Source: JACOMS01 sp964352785 (GTDB lineage: Bacteria > Pseudomonadota > Alphaproteobacteria > Caulobacterales > Maricaulaceae). From it: a DNA stretch of 64,000 bases. The position numbers were made by a program, and so were the translations under genes. The stretch lies in assembly GCA_964352785.1 (NCBI GenBank), contig CAYGTI010000006.1, positions 62,001 to 126,000 on the forward strand, given 5' to 3'. Position 1 is the stretch's first letter, and the number at the start of each line of letters is the position of its first letter. A model generated the notes under the pieces. It ran no database searches. It saw only the letters and a list, made by a program, of their open reading frames with translations, and was not told the origin of the DNA. Positions 53,113 through 61,252 of this stretch are shown here, in pieces.

Positions 53113-54195
53113 GTGGCCTATCCGTTCACAGAAGACCATGACATGATCCGCGAGGCCGCACGGGGCTTTCTGCAAGAATGGTATGACGGCGGAAAAGGCC
53201 CCGAGCGTGTTTATCAATCCGGTCACGCTTATGATCCGCAGGCATGGCGCGGGTTTACTCAAGAACTTGGCATGGCGGGTATTTCCATTGACGAATCTTA
53301 TGGCGGGGCCGAGCTTGGCGATCTGGGACGGGTTGTGATTATGGAAGAGCTCGGCGCATCTTTGTGCGCTATTCCATTTTCTACGACAGGCACAATTGTT
53401 GCTGATCTGATTTCTGCTTGCGGCGCAGAGAGCATAAAATCTGACTGGCTAGGCAGAATTGCCAAAGGCGAGTTGTCCGCAGCCTATTGTGATGGCCATA
53501 ATGTGATGAAAGTTACTGGCGGAAAGATTTCGGGCGAGATTTATAATGTTGTGCATGCCGATTGTGTTGACGTCATTATTTTGACCAGAAGGAATGGCGA
53601 CAAAATTGATGTCTTTGCAGTTCTCAAAAACACTAATGGATTAACTATCACGTCAAAAACTACCCAAGACCCAACTCGCAGTTTTGGCGATGTTGCCCTA
53701 AAGGACGTCTCTGATGCCGACATCTCGCTTTTGGGCCAGATAGACGAGGCCCGCCTTAACGACATTGTCCGTCAGTCTTTTATAGGTCTTGCGGCTGAGT
53801 GTGTAGGTGGGGCGCAGGCCTGTCTTGACATGACGCTGGGATATACGGCGCAGCGCGTTCAATTTGATCGCCCCATTGCGAGCTTCCAAGCCGTTAAGCA
53901 CCGATGTGCAGACATGTATGTTCTGATCGAAGCCGCGCGGTCGGCTGTCTATGCTGCCGCCATTGTTTCTCCTGAAGAAAAAACTGAGGCCGCGTTGATC
54001 GCAAAAGCCTATGCGGCGGATGCGTTTTTCAAGGTTGCGGGCGACGCGATACAAATGCACGGCGGGATTGGGTTTACGTGGGAATATCCCTTGCATTTTT
54101 TCTTCAAACGCGCCCGCGCCAACCGCGCTATGTTTGGACACTCTAGCCGAGATTACAGCCTTTTGGCTGATCATATTTTAGGGGACGCAGCATGA
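53113..54195 (+). CDS. Acyl-CoA dehydrogenase, partner subunit
   Basis: 360 residues from GTG at 53113. FTEDHDMIREAARGFLQEWYDGG opens the N-terminal domain; MEELGASLCAIPFSTTG; a middle domain with DVIILTRRNGDKIDVFAVL; and a C-terminal domain with YTAQRVQFDRPIASFQAVKHRCAD and QMHGGIGFTWEYPLHFFFKRA for FAD. Neither known catalytic Glu position is occupied, so it is probably the non-catalytic half of a complex with the next gene, which starts inside its last codons (ATGA overlap). FadE32/33-like in context. Confidence 0.9.
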   Translation: MAYPFTEDHDMIREAARGFLQEWYDGGKGPERVYQSGHAYDPQAWRGFTQELGMAGISIDESYGGAELGDLGRVVIMEELGASLCAIPFSTTGTIVADLISACGAESIKSDWLGRIAKGELSAAYCDGHNVMKVTGGKISGEIYNVVHADCVDVIILTRRNGDKIDVFAVLKNTNGLTITSKTTQDPTRSFGDVALKDVSDADISLLGQIDEARLNDIVRQSFIGLAAECVGGAQACLDMTLGYTAQRVQFDRPIASFQAVKHRCADMYVLIEAARSAVYAAAIVSPEEKTEAALIAKAYAADAFFKVAGDAIQMHGGIGFTWEYPLHFFFKRARANRAMFGHSSRDYSLLADHILGDAA

Positions 54196-55349
54196 GTCTC
54201 AGGGCTGAGTTTTCAGAGTGGATGACGCATAATTTTTGCGGTGAGTTTGAATCGCTGCGGTGGCGGGCCACGCCCGGCGATGAAGACGCATTTCCCGATT
54301 TGCGTCACAAGTGGGAACGAACAATGGGCGAGGCGGGCTGGATTGGTATTGGTTGGCCGGCTGAGCATGGCGGGAGGAACGCCAGCCTTGAAGACCTTGT
54401 GGCCTTTAACGAGGAATATGCCGCCCACGGCGGGCCGGGCCGGGCCGGGCACATAGGGGAAACTCTCTTTGCGCCGACGGTGATTGCGTTTGGCACAGAG
54501 GAGCAAAAGTCCAAATATTTACCGGGTATCAGGGCGGGTACAGAATTTTGGTGTCAGGGTTATTCTGAGCCCAATGCGGGCTCTGATTTATCCAACATCA
54601 AAACTAAGGCCAGATTGGTTGGTGATGAGTGGGTCATTGAGGGGCAAAAAATCTGGACATCATTGGCCATGGACTCTGATTACATTTTTGTCGTTGCACG
54701 GGCTGAAGAGGGATCCATTGGGCGTCACGGACTGGTGTTTTTACTGGTAAAATTGGATCAGCCGCGGGTCGACATTCGGCCTATCAAGCAGATGAGCGGA
54801 ACAGCTGAGTTTAACGAGGTGTTTTTTAACGAGGCGCGCTGCGCGGCAACTGATATTATTGGCGGTGTTGGCGACGGCTGGAAAATCGCTATGGCGCTTT
54901 TAGGGTTTGAACGCGGGGCATCGACGCTGGGACAACAAATGACATTTGCCAATGAGTTTAACCGGATTGCGGAGCTTGCCAAGAAGAACGGCGCCGCCAA
55001 TGATCCGCTGATCCGTGACCGTCTCGCAAAATCCTATGCCGGGCTGAAAATCATGCGATTTTCTGCACTTCGAATGCTCAGTAGTATTCAGACGGGCGAG
55101 ATGAGTCCTGCCGCCTATACCTCCAAAATATACTGGGCGACGTGGCACCGTGATCTCGGCGAACTCGCTATGGACGTCATGGGGCCGGACGCGGAAGTTT
55201 TAAAAGACGGGGAATATGGAGCGCTGCAGAAGCTATTTTTATTCTCGCGCTCCGACACCATTTACGCCGGGACAAACCAAATTCAGCGCAATATTATTTC
55301 TGAGCGCGCGCTCGGAATGCCCAAAGAACCGCGAGGTGTTAAGCCATGA
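54192..55349 (+). CDS. Acyl-CoA dehydrogenase, catalytic-type subunit
   Basis: 385 residues. WIGIGWPAEHGGRNASLEDLV, the GC-rich repeat-coded HGGPGRAGHIG, FWCQGYSEPNAGSDLSNIKT, and IEGQKIWTSLAMDSDY. E240 in LLGFERGAST is at the isovaleryl-type base position, and IYAGTNQIQRNIISERALGMP lacks the MCAD-type Glu. With the gene upstream it forms the second split dehydrogenase pair of the locus, comparable in context to FadE31 with FadE32/33 of the KstR2 regulon. Its stop overlaps the start of the SDR by four bases. Confidence 0.91.
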   Translation: MSLRAEFSEWMTHNFCGEFESLRWRATPGDEDAFPDLRHKWERTMGEAGWIGIGWPAEHGGRNASLEDLVAFNEEYAAHGGPGRAGHIGETLFAPTVIAFGTEEQKSKYLPGIRAGTEFWCQGYSEPNAGSDLSNIKTKARLVGDEWVIEGQKIWTSLAMDSDYIFVVARAEEGSIGRHGLVFLLVKLDQPRVDIRPIKQMSGTAEFNEVFFNEARCAATDIIGGVGDGWKIAMALLGFERGASTLGQQMTFANEFNRIAELAKKNGAANDPLIRDRLAKSYAGLKIMRFSALRMLSSIQTGEMSPAAYTSKIYWATWHRDLGELAMDVMGPDAEVLKDGEYGALQKLFLFSRSDTIYAGTNQIQRNIISERALGMPKEPRGVKP

Positions 55350-56149
55350 CAGATTTGAAGAATATTCCAGAGTATGTCGCGGGGCACGGCCTCCTAAGGG
55401 GTAAAAAAATTGTCATTACGGCGGCGGCCGGGACGGGCATCGGGTATTCTGCAGCTAAAAAATGTATCGAAGAGGGCGCGCAGGTGTTTATCTCCGACAT
55501 CCACGAAGGCCGTCTGCAAAAGGCGCAAGACAGTTTGGCGGCGGAAACAGGGCAGCGCCCGGCTTACGCGATTTGTAACGTCACAAACCAAGATGATGTT
55601 GACGGATTATTTGAGGCAGCGAGCGGCGCTCTGGGCGGTATTAATGTTGTCATAAATAATGCCGGTCTTGGCGGGACAGCAGACCTCGTGGATATGACCG
55701 ACGAGCAATGGATGGTTGTTCTCGATGTAACGCTAAATGGCTGTTTTCGGGTCAACCGTGCGGCTATGCAGCATATGAGGGCTCAATATGATGCCGGACA
55801 TGGCGGCGGCGTTATCGTCAATAATGCATCTGTCCTTGGATGGCGCGCACAAAAAGGACAGGCGCACTATGCGGCAGCTAAGGCCGGTGTAATGGCGCTA
55901 ACACGTTGCGCGGGTGTAGAAGGCGCAGATTTTGGTGTGCGCGTGAACGCGGTCGCGCCGAGCCTCGCGCTTCATCCATTTCTACACAAAGTCACATCGA
56001 AGGCGCTATTAGCTGAATTAGAAGCCAAGGAAGCCTTTGGTCGCGGCAGTGAAGTTTGGGAGCAGGCCAATGTCATGGTGTTCTTGGCGTCTGACTATTC
56101 TTCGTATATGACGGGCGAAGTGATTTCTACAAGCAGCCAACGCGCCTGA
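55346..56149 (+). CDS. Short-chain dehydrogenase/reductase
   Basis: 267 residues. Cofactor motif ITAAAGTGIGYSAAKKCIEEGA deviates from TGxxxGxG (AAAGTGIG), followed by the NAD-type Asp in FISDIHEGR. NNAGLGGTADLVD, catalytic Ser in VNNASVLGWRAQKGQ, and HYAAAKAGV with Tyr-Lys. C-terminal MTGEVISTSSQRA. Comparable in context to Rv3549c. Probably acts on a hydroxyl of a CoA-bound ring fragment. Coupled to the dehydrogenase upstream; 32 bases precede the MaoC gene. Confidence 0.92.
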   Translation: MTDLKNIPEYVAGHGLLRGKKIVITAAAGTGIGYSAAKKCIEEGAQVFISDIHEGRLQKAQDSLAAETGQRPAYAICNVTNQDDVDGLFEAASGALGGINVVINNAGLGGTADLVDMTDEQWMVVLDVTLNGCFRVNRAAMQHMRAQYDAGHGGGVIVNNASVLGWRAQKGQAHYAAAKAGVMALTRCAGVEGADFGVRVNAVAPSLALHPFLHKVTSKALLAELEAKEAFGRGSEVWEQANVMVFLASDYSSYMTGEVISTSSQRA

Positions 56150-56181
56150 TTTTCCATAGAAACGAGAAAGCGAGCAATAAT

Positions 56182-56640
56182 ATGACCCAAACAGTGATTG
56201 AAAGCCCCGGTGACCTTATGGGCCAAGAAGGCCTGAAAATAGGGCCGTCTGATTGGATGGATATGACGCAACAGCGCGTCAATACGTTTGCAGATGCTAC
56301 GGGCGACCATCAATGGATACATGTGGATGTAGAGCGCGCGAAAAAAGGCCCGTTCGGTGCGCCGATAGCGCACGGATATCTGACCTTGTCACTGGCCGCG
56401 AAATTGATGCCGGAAATTCTAGAGATCAAAGGTCTCTCGATGGGCATTAATTATGGGACTGACAAAGTCCGGTTTCTTAACCCTGTCAAAGTCGGCTCCC
56501 GCGTTCGCGGCCATGGTGAATTTCTTGAGATCAAAGAAGTTCCCGGCGGGTTCCAGTCAACGTTGAGGGTCACAATTGAGATCGAAGGCGAAGAAAAACC
56601 TGCTTGTGTTGTCGATACAATCAGCCGTTACTATCCGTAA
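56182..56640 (+). CDS. MaoC-type enoyl-CoA hydratase
   Basis: 152 residues, single hotdog R-hydratase. FADATGDHQWIHVDVERAKKG holds the catalytic Asp and His, and FGAPIAHGYLTLSLAAKLMPE the second signature. GTDKVRFLNPVKVGSRVRGHGEF gives the strand after. It hydrates 2-enoyl-CoA, here probably a CoA ester of a steroid fragment made by one of the acyl-CoA dehydrogenase pairs. Its gene precedes the ketosteroid isomerase by 47 bp. Confidence 0.94.
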   Translation: MTQTVIESPGDLMGQEGLKIGPSDWMDMTQQRVNTFADATGDHQWIHVDVERAKKGPFGAPIAHGYLTLSLAAKLMPEILEIKGLSMGINYGTDKVRFLNPVKVGSRVRGHGEFLEIKEVPGGFQSTLRVTIEIEGEEKPACVVDTISRYYP

Positions 56641-56687
56641 ATAAAAAAGCGGCGGGGCCGCAATATTATCAATTATTGGAGACACAT

Positions 56688-57104
56688 ATGAGCGATCCTG
56701 TAAAAATGGCCGAGGCCGTTCAAGCCTATTTTGATTTGTTTAACACGCAAGACGCGGACGGTATTACTGCGCTCTACGCCGATGATGCCACCGTCACTGA
56801 CCCTGTTGGTAGCCCTGTAAAAAATGGTATTACTGAGATTAGTGCTTTTTATACTTTGGCCGTCAAAAACGGGGCGAAGCTCACCCAAAATGGCCCGACG
56901 CGAATTGCGGGCAATGAAGCGGCGTTTGCTTTTACCGTCTCGGTTGGTGCCATGACGTCGGTAGACAAAGCTGTAAATGTTGAGTTGCCGAGCGGCGGCA
57001 TGACCATTGACGTGATCGATACGTTCAAATTTAACGAAGATAACAAAGTGATAGAAATGCGGGCCTTTTGGGGGCCGACCAATATCACGCAATTTAAGCC
57101 TTAA
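56688..57104 (+). CDS. ksi: Steroid delta-isomerase (3-oxo-delta5-steroid isomerase)
   Basis: 138 residues from the ATG at 56688, with TTGGAG before it; a longer frame from 56604 overlaps the MaoC gene. It aligns by eye with Comamonas ketosteroid isomerase. Tyr14 (AVQAY) and the catalytic base Asp38 (DATVTDPVG) fall at the same numbers, and the second oxyanion-hole Asp is D111 (VIDTFKFN) after a 12-residue loop insertion relative to D99. It moves the double bond from C5 to C4, needed for delta5 steroids after 3-beta oxidation. It ends the locus, and a transposase remnant lies 150 bp further. Confidence 0.93.
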   Translation: MSDPVKMAEAVQAYFDLFNTQDADGITALYADDATVTDPVGSPVKNGITEISAFYTLAVKNGAKLTQNGPTRIAGNEAAFAFTVSVGAMTSVDKAVNVELPSGGMTIDVIDTFKFNEDNKVIEMRAFWGPTNITQFKP

Positions 57105-57453
57105 AGCCACACGAGCCCCTGAGGCACGCGCCTATTATTTGCGCCGTCGGTGATGATTGGCAACCACTGCCTGACGTCAGCGCCCATGGCACAGATTTAG
57201 GTCTGGGCTAAGAGAGACTTTTCGCTCATCTTCATCCTCATGGAGAGAAAGATGAGAACAGGTAAACAAACGTCAGGCGAGCGCGTCGTCAAAGACATCA
57301 AACGTAAGACAATACAACAACTTAAAGGGTAGTCAAACTTGACTTGGGGCACGATATAGCCCCCATTTTGGTGAACGATTTATGAGCCGTGAGATTTTAT
57401 GAGGAATAGACGAACAGCATAATTTTTTATTCTTTGTGAAGTTAAATCCTGAA
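57105..57453. other. 349-bp junction between steroid locus and DUF3604 module
   Basis: No full gene. It holds the transposase remnant (listed separately), then a 5-bp GGGGC/GCCCC stem (57346-57350 and 57359-57363) and an AT-rich end that is the 3' flank of the hupE-like gene. No terminator with a T-run follows the isomerase gene. Confidence 0.6.
57172..57332 (+). mobile_element. IS3-type insertion-sequence remnant with OrfA start
   Basis: An ATG at 57252 opens a 26-codon frame ending TAG at 57332: MRTGKQTSGERVVKDIKR and eight more residues. This resembles the beginning of IS3-family OrfA proteins that start with a short KQ.SGEQVVKDIKRAT-like segment before the helix-turn-helix; everything after is missing. 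The leader (57183-57250: CCCATGGCACAGATTTAGG and on) ends in an 8-bp inverted repeat CTCATCTT (57225-57232) and AAGATGAG (57249-57256) that covers the start codon. A candidate left end TGACGTCAGCGCCCA begins at 57172. No matching right end was found. Confidence 0.65.
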
Positions 57454-58452
57454 TCAAATTACCCGTTCAATGAGCCAAAACATCGATAACGAACCAATGA
57501 AGTAACTTGCTGTTATTTCAATAAACCGGCGACGTCCTATCTTTTTCGCCAAATAAAGGGCAATTAATAAAATTACTACGAAAGATAATTGTCCAAATTC
57601 GACACCTAGATTAAATGTCAAAAGCGCTGTTGGAACGTCTTGTTCTGGCATGCCTATATTTGAAAGCGCACTGGCAAAACCAAATCCATGTAAAAGCCCG
57701 AAGGCCGATGCAATAATCCAAGGAAATTTTTCTGATAATTGTACTTTATCTGGTTTTTTAGCTAAAATTTCTGTTGCTAGAAAAATGATAGAGAGGGCAA
57801 TGACGGCTTCAACTGGAGCTATCGGCAAGCTGATCCAGCCAAATGTCGTTGCTATTAAAGTGATGGAATGGGCCAGAGTAAAGGCTGTGATTGTTTCTAC
57901 AATCCGTCTCGCTCCACTTATCAATAATACCAGACCAAGAACGAAGAGGAGATGGTCAAAGCCAAACCAAATATGTTCGACCCCAAGTATGAAGTAGGTC
58001 CTTGCAACATCCCACCTTGATGGTTTGACAGAGATTTCCACGAAAGGCACATTCGCCGTTGCCCTTAATGTTTGTTGTTTTCCAGACGCGGGTTGATACC
58101 GCACAAGGACATCCGTGAGAGTTGCATCCAGCCCTTTGAAAGTAATCAACTTTCCTCTAATCGGCTCAGTGCATATAAAATCAAGGCGACTAATGATAGC
58201 AAATCCAGTATTCTTGCGATCTGTAATTCCGGATAGCAGACAGTCAGTAGGAAGCTCTGGTGTTACGGCAAGCGGGGCACCCAGGCGAATAGGCGCTTTC
58301 CACACGAGGCGATAGATAATCCCAGGTGTCTCGGATAGGCTATTCACTTGTTCTTCTATCTGTAAATAGCCCGGACGTATTTCATGAGCTTCTGCTCGAC
58401 CCACAAGAGAAAGGGCAACAAAAACTATAATAATTAAGAATGATTTCATCAT
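57454..58452 (-). CDS. HupE/UreJ family membrane protein
   Basis: 332 residues. A signal peptide (SFLIIIVFVALSLVGRAEA) then HEIRPGYLQIEEQ, the typical start of the HupE/UreJ_2 family, and a periplasmic domain of about 140 residues. Six or so membrane helices follow with the conserved histidine-acid motifs GVEHIWFGFDHLLFVLGLV, LAHSITLIAT, FGLLHGFGFASAL and FNLGVEFGQL. Relatives are secondary nickel or cobalt permeases or metal-related proteins. It is the last gene of the DUF3604 operon (4-bp overlap with the isomerase), so metal supply to those putative metalloenzymes is a reasonable guess. Confidence 0.9.
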   Translation of the reverse strand: MMKSFLIIIVFVALSLVGRAEAHEIRPGYLQIEEQVNSLSETPGIIYRLVWKAPIRLGAPLAVTPELPTDCLLSGITDRKNTGFAIISRLDFICTEPIRGKLITFKGLDATLTDVLVRYQPASGKQQTLRATANVPFVEISVKPSRWDVARTYFILGVEHIWFGFDHLLFVLGLVLLISGARRIVETITAFTLAHSITLIATTFGWISLPIAPVEAVIALSIIFLATEILAKKPDKVQLSEKFPWIIASAFGLLHGFGFASALSNIGMPEQDVPTALLTFNLGVEFGQLSFVVILLIALYLAKKIGRRRFIEITASYFIGSLSMFWLIERVI

Positions 58453-59303
58453 TCTTTAGGCATCTCTATATCAATGCTATAACTTGCTCTTAACACTTTG
58501 AATGCACTTTCTTGTGCCTCAAGTCTCGAAGCGTTAAGCCAATCTCGCTCGACGATCTCTCTCACATCTTCAAACGGAATAGGGGCCGCTGGTTTTTTTG
58601 CGTTTATCTTAACAAGGTGGAGCCCGAAACCTGACTCTATTGGTCCCTGCCATGTTTGTTTGCGAATAGTTTGGATTTCTTCCCAAAGTTTCGAACCAAA
58701 AATCCGACTTATTGTTCCTTCGTCTGCATTTTTGAGGGCCTGGGGCAGAGAAATGCTGTCTCCCAGGTTTTGAACATCGTTCGTCCGCTTGAGAACACTT
58801 AAGTCTGCTTTTGCTCTCGCCTCTTGATCCAATTGATAGTAAATTTGCTGAAAATCAAAAATGGCAGATTTTGAGTAATTGTCTAAATTTTTCTCGTAAT
58901 ATTCTACAAGCGCATTTTCGGAGGGTTCTATTTCTTCCACACTACCTGCGGATAAGAATTCCATTTTTTGTCGGAGACGTCGTCGTATTACAACATCATT
59001 TTGATCAAGACCGAGGCGCCTTGCTTCCCGATAATAAATTTCTTCTTTGATATAATCCCTAACCAAGCCTTGTAACTCCTGATCGGTAGGCGGCCTTCCC
59101 CAGGTCTTCAACCAAAGCCCTGCCATGCGCTCCACTTGAGGCACCGTAACGACGATTGCATAGCTACCTTGAGATGGGGCTTTTACGCGTAAAGCATCCC
59201 ATGCGAATATTAGAATACCTATCGCGGTGAAGTGCAAAAGTGGGAGCCGCCAAAATGAACCGCGTTTTGGTTTGTTCAATGTTTCAGTAGGCATTGGCCT
59301 CAC
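58449..59303 (-). CDS. Membrane-anchored PpiC/SurA-type peptidyl-prolyl isomerase-like protein
   Basis: 284 residues. One N-terminal anchor (LPLLHFTAIGILIFAWDAL) places it on the periplasmic side. The next part (GLVRDYIKEEIYYREARRLGLDQNDVVIRRRLRQKMEFL, split by the reader) is the SurA/PpiD-type N-terminal chaperone segment. A degraded rotamase-like domain runs from IFDFQQIYYQLDQ to the WQGPIESGFGLHLVKI core. In parvulins this last motif is the substrate face; several core residues differ, so it may be a chaperone without isomerase activity. Overlaps both neighbours by four bases, suggesting a dedicated foldase for the DUF3604 proteins. Confidence 0.85.
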   Translation of the reverse strand: MRPMPTETLNKPKRGSFWRLPLLHFTAIGILIFAWDALRVKAPSQGSYAIVVTVPQVERMAGLWLKTWGRPPTDQELQGLVRDYIKEEIYYREARRLGLDQNDVVIRRRLRQKMEFLSAGSVEEIEPSENALVEYYEKNLDNYSKSAIFDFQQIYYQLDQEARAKADLSVLKRTNDVQNLGDSISLPQALKNADEGTISRIFGSKLWEEIQTIRKQTWQGPIESGFGLHLVKINAKKPAAPIPFEDVREIVERDWLNASRLEAQESAFKVLRASYSIDIEMPKE

Positions 59304-61243
59304 TCAGTGTTTTTTGGATGATACCAAATGGGTGAGCTATAGGCGCGTTCTTGAGTGATTAAGTCAGCACTCTTAGGCATCTTGGCATTATAGCGAATAG
59401 CATCATAGGCATTCCATCGCGGGGTTGGTATTTCTATCACGCGTGTGTAATAAAAAGCTGGTAAATTCCTGTTAAAATCTGGATCTTTCCAAACAGTCTT
59501 TAATTCTGGACTGCCTATGGAATTACTATAATTTGGGCCGGTGAGATCGACCGTATTCCCAACCCGTTCTAATTTTCCTTGCTCATCAAAACCTCTGTCG
59601 TCAGACCAAACAACGTCATAAACCTGTTCTTTTAATTCGCCAGAATTATCTCGCCATCCTTTGACGACCTGAACGCGATCAAGATTAGCGCCTATCGGGT
59701 CTTTTAACGCGGCTATAAGTAAAGTCGGTGCTTTACTCGGGTTTTGAGGATTGACAAGGTCTCCGCCCATGGGGATGCCTTTTTGATAACCGATATCGAC
59801 ATAGTTGGCGGCAGATAAATCTTCATTTTCAAAGTCCCAACCTGCAAACATACGTAATGAAATGCGTGGACCTGTCGTTGCGTAAACTTCCTTAGTCATA
59901 ATTGCGTCGAAAATATCTTCGCGTGTATTCGATTTGGCCCAGACGCCGGCATATCCTCCCGCAAGATAATGCCAACCCATGCGCGAAACCTGAGACAAAC
60001 CATCACCTTTTGAAGCACGGAATGCATTGGGCTCAGCATCACTATGTTTGCCAAAGAAATTATCTTCATCAGCTGTTGCAAGACCGGTATGGGCGTCAGT
60101 GGAGCCAATAAGCCCGTATTTAAAAGGATTGAGACCTGTCCGACTCTCAAGTTCCAAGCCACGCTTAAGGGCTTCTCGAACATAATCACCCGCCAGCATA
60201 TCTGGTGATTTCAGCCCAGACATATCTAGATTTCCAAGGTCCCATCCCACATCACCGTAAGAGGCAAATTCATCATTTGGGGATAGAAAAGGATGGCTTT
60301 CACTGTCACCTTTAATTTGAGTCACTTCCACAACGGGTTCCCAGCGCGCCGATTTAGCCGCATAATCAGCATCAATTGGACGGCCTTCAATATCACTAAA
60401 GGCGAACATCTGCCCGTTTGAAAGATTTGAATTATGGGGTATCGCTAATATTTTTCCACCCGTTTTCGTTTCATAGGCCGAAAGGGCGTCCCACAAATCC
60501 TCTGGGTTAATACTGAACGTGGCTGGGAAGGGTAAAATCTGATTGGCTTTATCAGCACCGTCTCGAAACATCACTACGCGATGAAGATTATCGCCAATAT
60601 CTAGTGCGGTATATTCGTAACCAATAAAGGCGGTGAATTTTCCCGGTTCATTATATTGCTCTACCGTTTTGTTGTGAGCCTCCCAGACGGATCTGAATAT
60701 CGGCCCAACAATATTACGGTCTTTTAAAACTTCTGGTAGCTTCCCGGCGCCAAAGCGACTGATAAGTTCTTTCGCAGCTTGGGCTGAAGCGTCGCCGCCT
60801 TCTTGCATCATCTCACTCCATCTTGCCACAGTAGGATCTGATATAAGCGCTGAATTGCCTTCCATTATCTGACGTGACATCCCTAACCCTTCTCCGTGAT
60901 CGGCAATCATAAGGAAATCTAGGGGCCTCTTTAATTGCGCGGGAATTCCAGACGTCGACATAACCATCTCGCCGCGTGCAAAACGAAGCGCGTCTTCAGG
61001 GGTTAATCTTGCGCCGAATGCAAATGCATCAGCTGAATTCGTTGTGTGTAGATGTGTGTCGCCCCAAAATAAGTTCCGAGTATCAGTTTTGGGAATTATC
61101 GTAGTAGCATTATCAATATTTGAGTGATCGCCGCTGTAAGTCTTTGAGTCAGATACTTGCGAGTTTTGGGCTGGACTTGAACACCCAACGGCTATCGCTG
61201 AGGTCAGGCATAGGATTGTTTTTGTTGTTGTCGTTAATTTCAT
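59300..61243 (-). CDS. DUF3604 lipoprotein with PHP-like metal motifs (paralogue B)
   Basis: 647 residues. Lipoprotein signal ILCLTSAIAVGCSS with lipobox AVGC. The DUF3604 domain fills the rest. Motifs that look like the four PHP-superfamily metal motifs: WGDTHLHTTNSADAF (HxH), MIADHGEGLG (DH), ILAIPHNSNLSNGQM and GLIGSTDAHTGLATADED (DxH). The C-terminal part is rich in Trp, Tyr and Asp (VQVVKGWRDNSGELKEQVYD). The family has no settled function; a secreted metal-dependent phosphoesterase or similar hydrolase is an inference. Paralogue of the gene directly upstream (nine bases), both AT-rich. Confidence 0.92.
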   Translation of the reverse strand: MKLTTTTKTILCLTSAIAVGCSSPAQNSQVSDSKTYSGDHSNIDNATTIIPKTDTRNLFWGDTHLHTTNSADAFAFGARLTPEDALRFARGEMVMSTSGIPAQLKRPLDFLMIADHGEGLGMSRQIMEGNSALISDPTVARWSEMMQEGGDASAQAAKELISRFGAGKLPEVLKDRNIVGPIFRSVWEAHNKTVEQYNEPGKFTAFIGYEYTALDIGDNLHRVVMFRDGADKANQILPFPATFSINPEDLWDALSAYETKTGGKILAIPHNSNLSNGQMFAFSDIEGRPIDADYAAKSARWEPVVEVTQIKGDSESHPFLSPNDEFASYGDVGWDLGNLDMSGLKSPDMLAGDYVREALKRGLELESRTGLNPFKYGLIGSTDAHTGLATADEDNFFGKHSDAEPNAFRASKGDGLSQVSRMGWHYLAGGYAGVWAKSNTREDIFDAIMTKEVYATTGPRISLRMFAGWDFENEDLSAANYVDIGYQKGIPMGGDLVNPQNPSKAPTLLIAALKDPIGANLDRVQVVKGWRDNSGELKEQVYDVVWSDDRGFDEQGKLERVGNTVDLTGPNYSNSIGSPELKTVWKDPDFNRNLPAFYYTRVIEIPTPRWNAYDAIRYNAKMPKSADLITQERAYSSPIWYHPKNTE

Positions 61244-61252
61244 GGCTATCTC

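Noticed and set aside
57346..57363. GGGGC/GCCCC stem as terminator of the steroid operon
   Set aside because: Stem of only five pairs, no T-run, and located after the transposase remnant 240 bp from the last gene.
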